Source: Puccinellia tenuiflora (Eukaryota; Streptophyta; Magnoliopsida; Poales; Poaceae). From it: a stretch of 64,000 nucleotides of DNA. The stretch lies in contig QRDG01000855.1 of the NCBI GenBank assembly GCA_012064385.1, forward strand, positions 237,282-301,281. Direction: 5' to 3'. The number at the start of each line of letters is the position of its first letter. Position 1 is the first letter of the stretch. The translations under genes were made by a program, and so were the position numbers. Under the pieces are notes generated by a model that had not been told where the DNA came from, ran no database searches, and saw only the letters and a list, made by a program, of their open reading frames with translations. Below are positions 56,640 to 64,000 of the stretch, one piece after another.

Positions 56640-57820
56640 ATGGAAGCTCATGGCACCCGTCAACCCCACCTTCAACCAACCAGGATGAGGCCCAACACAG
56701 GTACAAGTGGCAACCAAGGAACCCCAATCCGCCGATCAGCCCGACAAGCCGGCATGGACCCAATGCCCCCACAGCCGCCAACCCCACCGGAACCAACTCC
56801 AAGCCACCTATTGTTGATGATGGATGAACGCCACCAGCTGTACATGACCCAAATTATGAGAGAGTTTGGCACCTACATGCAAGCACAGAACGCCCCTCGC
56901 CCGACCCGGTCCAAGCTGCAAGACTTTCAGCGTACTCGGCCACCTCAGTTCTCGCAGGCCACCAACCCTCTCGAAGCAGATGATTGGCTCCGTACCATGG
57001 AAAAGAAGTTAGAGATCGCTCGCGTTGATGAGCAAGACAAGGTACCTTTCGTCACTCACTATCTTGAAGGACCAGCCGATGTGTGGTGGGACAATCAGAA
57101 AGATATGAGAGGAAATGGAACCACTATCACCTGGACAGAATTCCAAGAAATTTTCCGCAAAGCCTACATACCCTCAAGCCTTATGAAGATGAAGCAGCAA
57201 GAACTCCTAGCACTCACTCAGGCAACTCAACTGTAAGCGAGTACCTGACCAAGTTCAACGACCTTGCCCGTTATGCCCCAGATGATGTCAACACAGATGA
57301 GAAGAAAAAGGACAGATTCCTCCACGGAATGCACCAGGCCATCAAGACTCAGCTCAGCGTCCTACAGTTCCCAGATTTTCAAGCCATGGTAAACACCGCA
57401 CTGATTTCAGAGAAGGAACACCGCACCATCTATGATTCCCACAAGAAGAAGTTTGAGTCTCACAAGCACCAGCCTGAAGAAGCTCACAAGAAGCCCCGTA
57501 CCTGGCCACCCAACTCACAGGCCCCTACACCTCCAACTACCTGGACCCCACCCAGAAAGGAAGGGTACCCCCGCAATGAGTTCTACCACAAGCGTCCACT
57601 CGTAGATGACTGCAAGAGGGAAAATTCCTGCTTTAAGTGCGGCAAGAAAGGGCACTACATAGCTGATTGCCCGTTGACCAAGAACAACAATGGCAGTAAC
57701 AACACTGGCAACCTCAACAACCCTCCCGCCGGAACAATGAGGCCACCTCAAGTCGCTCGTGTCCACCACATGTCCGCCGAAGAGACCTACGAAGCTTCAG
57801 ATGTGATGCTTGGTATGTGA
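56640..57820 (+). pseudogene. Gypsy Gag of element L with one frameshift
   Basis: The start is placed at ATG 56640. The core around ADDWLRTMEKKLEIARVDEQ, GPADVWWDN and WTEFQEIFRKAYIP (about 56970-57180) is the retrotransposon Gag capsid family. After a one-base deletion near 57220 the protein continues in another frame with STVSEYLTKFNDLARYAPDD and a CCHC zinc knuckle, CFKCGKKGHYIADC (57629-57670), ending at 57820. Gag packages the RNA in cytoplasmic particles. Nothing resembling protease or reverse transcriptase follows before the purine tract at 58135. The frameshift is inferred from family continuity. Confidence 0.88.
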
Positions 57821-58148
57821 ACCACCAACGCTAAACTTGCAATAAATTGTGTTGACCCTGGAACTCCCCACTCCCCCGTCATAAGGTTTCGTTGCAAGGC
57901 ACCGTTTTATGTTTTCCCTGGACTTGGACCTAAGCCACGAGTTCACGCGTGAGGAATGTTCCCTCAAAGTTCGGACAAAGCCAGAACGCCCCCCCCCCCA
58001 CAGCAGAGTCACAAGGTTAAATAGAGGATAAACCCACCAAAGAGGAAGCCCCTGGAAATGAGAGGATTCTTTGAGAGCAGAATAACCATACCTATTCCAT
58101 GAGCAACTCGAATCTCGGGGACGAGATTCATTTTAAGGGGGGAAGGTT

Positions 58149-61100
58149 TGTCACATCCCGAATTTTGGCCCTATAAAATTTTCTTTGACAAAACCAAAAT
58201 TTGGATTTGGATTTGGACCCTTTGATCTTGGCACCTCTATTTTCTTCTACATTTCTAAAACCCCAGGATTTCCCAAAATAGTTGTCTTTTCTTTAAATGC
58301 AAAAGGACCTAAACCCTAGCCTTCCAAAGGAGCCATACCAAGGGTGACTTCAAAAATTCCCCAAAAATTCCAGAGTGATCCCCATCTAGCCTAGAACCCA
58401 TTTATGCAAAAATATTGGGTGACTTGTTAAGAAAAGGGTTGACATCTTCCCTGATTTATTTTCTGCCAAAAATATCCAAAACCCTAGCTTTCCAAAGGAT
58501 GTATGTCAAGACCATCTTCAAAAATTCTCCAAAAATTCAGGGAGGATCCCTAACCAGTGTATAACCCAAATATACAAAAATATTTGATACCTTGTCAAGA
58601 AAATATTTGAGGTTTTCCCTGTTTTACTTTCTGGCCTAAACCTTGTCTTTTTTGGAAACCCTACTAAAACATTTTCAAAAATTCTAAAAAACCCTAGGTA
58701 GATGCTCCTAACCAATATCTACCTCCTGTATTTTTCCTGGCGAAATATCTTCTATTCTAGTTGCCCAAAACCCAATTCCCCTTTTCAGCCGAAGGTGTTC
58801 GATGAAATTTTCTCTTCTCCCAACTTGCAGTATAGCTCGAGCACATAACTAGACTTGGATAGAGTTTCAAATTATGCACCTAGTGACACGATTACTTTTC
58901 TGTTTTGGTGCCCTATGGTGCCAATGGCATGACCATGCCGGTCATGGCATGCCCTGTGGCATGGCCACCACGGGCATGTTCATGCCAGGAGGACGCCGCC
59001 GGTTTGTGGTCGTCGCCGTTAAGCCTTCCCCGCTGCTCCCCTCGTGCCCCAGCTTCACCACCTTCCCCTCGACCACCCCCTCGGCCAAGCACCGCCGCCA
59101 CTGCTCCCCCGTGCGCCGTCGGGCACTAGCCGACATGCCGCTCGAACAGGGCCGCCGCGGGACCCTCCCCCCCCCCGCACCAGTGACTACACTGCCGCCG
59201 TGCTTATCCCCTCCCCGCGAATCCCGTCGTCCAGCAACCCCTGCCGCTACACCATCGACGCACCGTCCGCCGCTCCCCCCTGCGCCACCCTTTCCGTGTC
59301 GCCGCCCGCCGTGACCACCCGGACCCCCACCACCACCATATGCCACGCCACCCCGGTCTTATCCCCTGCCACGGATTCCTCGTCGACAGCAAGGCCTCGA
59401 TGCTACACCATCGACAAGATGGCCGTCGTCCCGTCGCTGCCACCCACGACACCTCACCCTCCACCACCGCATCATTCCCACGGCCAACCCCGACGGGAGG
59501 CTATTTAAGTGCACCCCAGCCATCATCGAGCACCACCCCAGCCTCCTCCCTCACCGAGACTCCTCCTCCTCGAGTATTGCTTCCCGGGAAACCTCCCATC
59601 GCCGGCGACGAGCTCGCCCCCGCCATTCGGCCTCCGAGAAATTCACCTCTCCAGAGCTAGCCCGCCACCAATTCCTCACCCCCTCCTCCAATCTAGAACC
59701 CAAGGAACTCGATGACGCCCTCGCTCGGGTGAATGGTGGCCGGAGACGCCGTGTTCGTCTTCAACCACCACTCGGCCTCCGCGGGCACCAACGCCGCCGC
59801 CGCTCGAGACCTCCCCACTGCCCGTGAGAACGCCGACAGCAGGAACCCATCTCCCCAAGCCTCCCTGCACCTACTCCTTCGCCTCCCGATCGCCGCAGCC
59901 GCCCAGGAGCCTCGCCGGTGAGTCCACCGTGCCGGCAAGCCTCCACCCCGTGCCCCTGTTTCTTTTTCTTTTGTTTTTTTTTCCGCGCGTACCGGTTCGC
60001 TAACGGGCCGCTGACCAGTGGGTCCCGGACGTCAGATTTTTAAACTTTCCTGAGACGTTTTTCTTTATTTGTTTCTGTTTTAAAAAGGGCAGATTCTAGG
60101 GTTAGGTTTGAAAGGGTATAACTTTCTCAAAAATAAACAGAAAAATATGAATCTTTTTGCGCTGGCTTTGTTTTGAAATTCTCTATCCAATGCCACTGGT
60201 TTCAATTGATTTGAAGTTCATTTGCCCCCTGAACTCTTGAATGCCTTGTGGAAGGTTTTAACCCTATTTTTGAATTTCTTTAATAGATTCCAACCCCCCT
60301 ATCGAAGTGGAAGTTGAACCTATCCCTGAAGGCAAGCCATCAGCCCCCAACCATCTGTTCCAAGTCCTCGATGTTTTATTTGTTGCTTGATTGAGCGGTA
60401 GTTGCATCTCATGTGTCACCCCTATGCTAATATTTCATGCTTATGATTTCGTGCAATTTATTATTGTTACCTTTATTTCATGCAATACGATAAACTCATG
60501 TTCCGTGAGTTGAGTTCCGGCCGGCGACTAAATACATGTTGGGCACCGCCCGCGTGGATTGAATCTCGCCTACTTTCAGTACTTTTATTCCAAGCAACTT
60601 TACTTTCCTGCAATACGATAAACCCATCAAGTGTGGGTTGAGTTCCGGCCGGCGACTAAATACATGTTGGGCTCCGCCCACGTGGATTGAATCTCGTCTA
60701 CTTTCCGTAGAGTGGGGTGTGCGTATTTATTTACTCAACCCGTGGCTGCAACTGGCCGGAGACATCTCCGTCCTCGCCCGGTTGATTTTGTTATTTTATC
60801 TTCTTACTCGACCCGTGGCGGCAACTGGCCGGAGACATCTCCGTCCTCGCCCGGTTGATTTTGTTATTTTATCTTTACTCAACCTGTGGCTGTCACTGGT
60901 CGGAGGAAACTCCGCCATCGCCCGGTTGACCTTATTTTACCTTGCTGAACTACTATGTGATTATTTGATGCTCATGTATATCTTGTGGACTAACGTTTGT
61001 TGCTGTCTTATGGTCGAGAATAAAAAATTGACTAAAAAGATAACCACCTCCGTCGACTAGATTGAGTCAAATAGTGCCACTCGCCAAACACACCCGCACA

Positions 61101-62154
61101 ACCATGCGTCGTTGAAATGGGAAGACCGTAGCTTAGTAGCCTACCGAGCCTCTTTTGATGCTACCCACTTGGCAAGTCTAGTCGGTTACTGCATAGTTGT
61201 GGTCGGGGCTAGTCTTGGGAAGGTTCCGGAGCTAGGCGTTGCTCATGAGTTGGGGACGTGCCGGATTCACTTCGTCATAAGACTTAGCCCGAGTGGTAAG
61301 TCGGTAGCTACATAAGGAGTGCCTTGGTAGTGCGGACGGCTACGGGGGAATAGTTTTGTGCGGCAGGTACCGGCTGTACAAGCTTAGACCCCAACGTGTG
61401 GATAAAAGTTGCAACCTCTCGAGAGTGTCAAATCTAGAATCTAGTATTGTTCCTACCCTAAGGAACGGTGTTGGGTCCAGTCACACTAGAGTCAGTCCAG
61501 TCGAACACGGAGAAATAAATTCACCAAACGGCCAGAGTTGGCCAAAGTTGAATGAGCTGAAAAGTGGACCATGGTTGGTCAAGAGCTGAGCTCGTGGTGG
61601 ACCAGAGTTGGTCACGCTTGAGAACCTAAGTGTTGAGAATATTGTTGGGTGGGAATGAGACTCGTTCTCATAATCCACGGTTTTCGTCACAGGTAAGTAG
61701 GTAAGTTAAGTCCAACCGTTAAGCTTGGACTCGCACCTGCACCCATGCCATGCCATATAGGACCGTTGGTTACGGTTGATTGAGGATATGTCTTGCGAGT
61801 ACATTCCATGTACTCACCTGACTTTTCATGTGGCCAGATCCTCCTACCCCCGTCGCCGAGTACCCCTTGTACGAGAACTAGATCCGGTATCCAGGCAGAG
61901 CCCTGTGGAGTTAGGCCCTCTTCGTCGCACGCTTCCGCCAATCCGCTGACGCCCTCTGATGAAGTCATGTTCGATAAATAATGTACAAACTGTTGTGTGC
62001 GCTAGGGCGCAGCCTTGTAATGAGACCCTTGTAATCCATCGTTGGTTCCCGACCCCTTAATAAAGTGGCTATGTTCTGTTATCAAGTTTTCATATATTTA
62101 GTGCTCCTGGGACTGATATATGGCGTAACTCGATCTCCGGATCGGGGTGCCACA
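58149..62154 (+). repeat. 3' LTR of element L (4.0 kb)
   Basis: It is nearly identical to 51480-55483, with small differences such as an extra C in the C-run near 59170, a shorter ATTGAGGAT segment near 61785 and scattered substitutions. It ends GTGCCACA at 62154, followed by the CGTGG target duplication. Confidence 0.95.
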
Positions 62155-64000
62155 CGTGGCCATGGTGGAGAAGGAGGATGCCCACGACACCCTGGTCCTC
62201 CACCTGCTCCCATTCCCCACCTGCTCCTCCGTTTATCTCTCTCTCCCCCGGGACCGAGCGCCTCCATTGCCGCCACGGTGTCGAGCACGTCGCCGTCGTC
62301 CCGGCACTCCCCGAACGGATCGAAGAGCACCGGAAGCATCGCCGCGTCCTCCTCTCCCTCCTCACCGAGGAAATCAAGCCGTGGTAGCCGGGGTTCGACG
62401 GAATCGTCCTCGACGTCTTCCCTTGGCCGCACTACGCCGGCCGATTCCGTCCACGCCGTCCTCCCCCGCCGTCGTCGAGCAACCACAAGTAACGCGGGTG
62501 AGTCCGGCGTCCTTTTTAGACTCTCTCCCGCTCCCCCTTTTTCCCCTCCTCGCCGCCGGTCACCGTACCCGTCGCCGGCATCGCCGTTGTCCGTGAGCCC
62601 GGCCTGGGCACCGGCCTGTCCGGCCGTGAGGCCGGCTGGCTCGGGCTCCCTCCCGGCCGTGATCCCGGCCTGGGCCGGCCAAAAGGCCGGACCCTTCGGG
62701 TTGGTCCCCGGCCTGCACGCCAGCCTGGGCCGGCCACGAGGCCGGCTGCCTTGGGTCACTGCCCGGCCTTGGGCCCGGCCTGGCCGGTTTTGGATTTCAA
62801 ATAAAACATTTGATATCTATTTGAATATTGCTTCAAAAATAGCAAATCAAATATCAAATTGATCAGGAAAACAAACTCTACAATATAGGAACATTGTAAT
62901 GATTTTTTTTTAGTTTATATTTTTGCTGTTTGTAAGAATTCCTAAAATGGTATAAATAAATACCTAATTTGGGAAAATCATAATTCGATAAATATTTAAC
63001 CAAAAATTATGAATAAAATATCAATGTGATCAGCACTTCAATTGCTATCAAACCATGCTAAAATTACATCATGATCTCAAATATTTATTTGATGTTTTTC
63101 TTTAAATGATTATACAAATTAAATTCAAATAATTATTTAATTCGCTATTTATTCATCGATAATTGGAAATTCACAAATGAGGTACCAAAACGATCGGAAG
63201 AACGATATCTATCTAATAATGTCATGTTGATGCATATTTGATACCATTCTTAGTAATGTAATAATTTATAAGCAATGTGGACATTTAGTTAAATATGGGG
63301 TTTGTTCCAAATAATTGCACCAATTATTTGGCACTCCATTTAATATTGTTAGATAAATCATATGATGATAGCTTTGCATAATCTTGTCATGTCATCATGT
63401 GATTGTGCATTGCACCTTTTCTTCGGGTGATTTATTTGTTCTTTTGTATTATTTGGGTATCGATAGATTCCGGAGTCGACGGTCTCTCTACCTACCCCGA
63501 CAAGCCGTACTACACGCCCCGGTAGCAAGGCAAGAGATAACCTAACCTTCTTGGCATCTAGCCTCCTATTATTTATAAACTTATTTTATCCACCATAATA
63601 TTGCATGCGATTCTAATATCACTTTTGATCAAGATGTAGAGTATCCTATGTATGCATGTGATTCCCCGAACCAATACATGTATCCCTACCTATGAACCCT
63701 AGGTTTGATGTGTTGGCCGGAGACAAGATATAATTGCTGTTATATATGCTTAGCCATGCTTAGTCAATTGCTTTATGTCCGTTGATTAAATTCCATAATT
63801 GTTGATGTTGATGGAATGTTTCAGACATGGTGGTGAAGTATGATACTTAATTAATTTGCTTAATAGGCTTGGGTGAGTTGCCATCGGGGATGGTGTTTTG
63901 CCTCACTCTTGCCCCTAAGTGCGAGTTCTTGTCTCTAGAACCATGGTTTGAGCGTGCTGCCATTGGTGGGGACATATGGAATCCCCTTTAACTGAATAAC

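Larger units (their letters stand above)
51480..62154 (+). mobile_element. Complete non-autonomous Gypsy-type element L, TSD CGTGG
   Basis: 5' LTR 51480-55483, primer site, 2.67 kb internal region, purine tract AAGGGGGGAAGGTT (58135-58148), 3' LTR 58149-62154. CGTGG flanks both ends (51475-51479 and 62155-62159). The LTRs differ by only scattered substitutions and 1-2 base indels, so insertion was recent. The internal region encodes a 255-aa protein and a Gag with one frameshift, but no protease, reverse transcriptase or integrase. It must rely on enzymes from related elements. This is the most complete and youngest retroelement in the window. Confidence 0.93.
50703..64000 (+). mobile_element. 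LTR M, relative of N, split by element L, runs off window
   Basis: It starts TGTAACAGCCCCAG at 50703. 50703-51479 is the reverse-complement relative of 33790-34507 in N. It resumes at 62155 and follows N to the window end (for example 63470-63560 matches 32310-32420 inverted). It may be a solo LTR or the 5' LTR of a full element; the right end is not visible. 62155-64000 holds no gene; GC-rich CCGGCC repeats lie at about 62600-62795. Confidence 0.82.

Overview
This window is grass nuclear DNA made almost entirely of nested transposable elements. I see no intact host gene, no rRNA or tRNA gene and no CRISPR array. The evidence for a grass, most likely a pooid such as Triticeae or Lolium-type, is: En/Spm-CACTA elements with CACTASTAGRAAA-type termini and arrays of the TTTAGTCCCGGTT / AACCGGGACTAAA motif; Gypsy LTRs beginning TGATACGT and TGTAACAGCCC; and a SIRE/Maximus-type Copia LTR beginning TGAAAGTGCATGG. 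The genus cannot be fixed from this sequence alone. Element letters below are mine.

Layout. 1-4822: CACTA element A (minus strand), whose transposase frame is broken by a single stop. It sits inside CACTA element B (4823-12157, minus). B sits in the 3' internal part of Gypsy element G, whose 3' LTR (14173-27083) is split by a complete 11.2 kb CACTA element C (14443-25665, target duplication AAT). G is inserted in the 5' LTR of Copia-type element J (27084-45490). J carries a degenerate gag, a 3.8 kb solo LTR N (30685-34507, target duplication ACAAG) and, in its 3' LTR, a truncated Gypsy element K (40571-45286). J is inserted in LTR Q (45491-47575), which abuts a minus-strand Gypsy element P (47576-50702). 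P is interrupted by M (from 50703, running off the right edge), a relative of N in the opposite orientation. M contains a complete young Gypsy-type element L (51480-62154) with two ~4.0 kb LTRs, target duplication CGTGG and only gag-side coding capacity. The inferred order is P > Q > J > G > B > A, with C, N, K, M and L as side insertions.

How the genes relate. CACTA elements B and C share one architecture. A TNP2-type transposase lies next to the 5' terminus. A second gene follows (in C: a Transposase_24-like region, a DUF8039-like domain and a Ulp1-type protease domain; in B only its 5' end survives, because A landed there). Between them a short third transcription unit points towards the transposase. 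That third unit has its own TATA box, a Gly/Ser-rich mini-ORF and, in B, three strong foldbacks. One foldback is present in both elements with a conserved 26-nt loop and paired (compensatory) changes in the stem. Copies of the subterminal AACCGGGACTAAAG motif lie upstream of all three promoters as well as at the element ends. I regard this antisense hairpin-RNA unit as the most interesting feature. The nearest precedent I know is rice miR820, a microRNA encoded inside CACTA elements. All transposase and protease reading frames seen here carry stops or frameshifts, so mobility would depend on proteins supplied by other copies.
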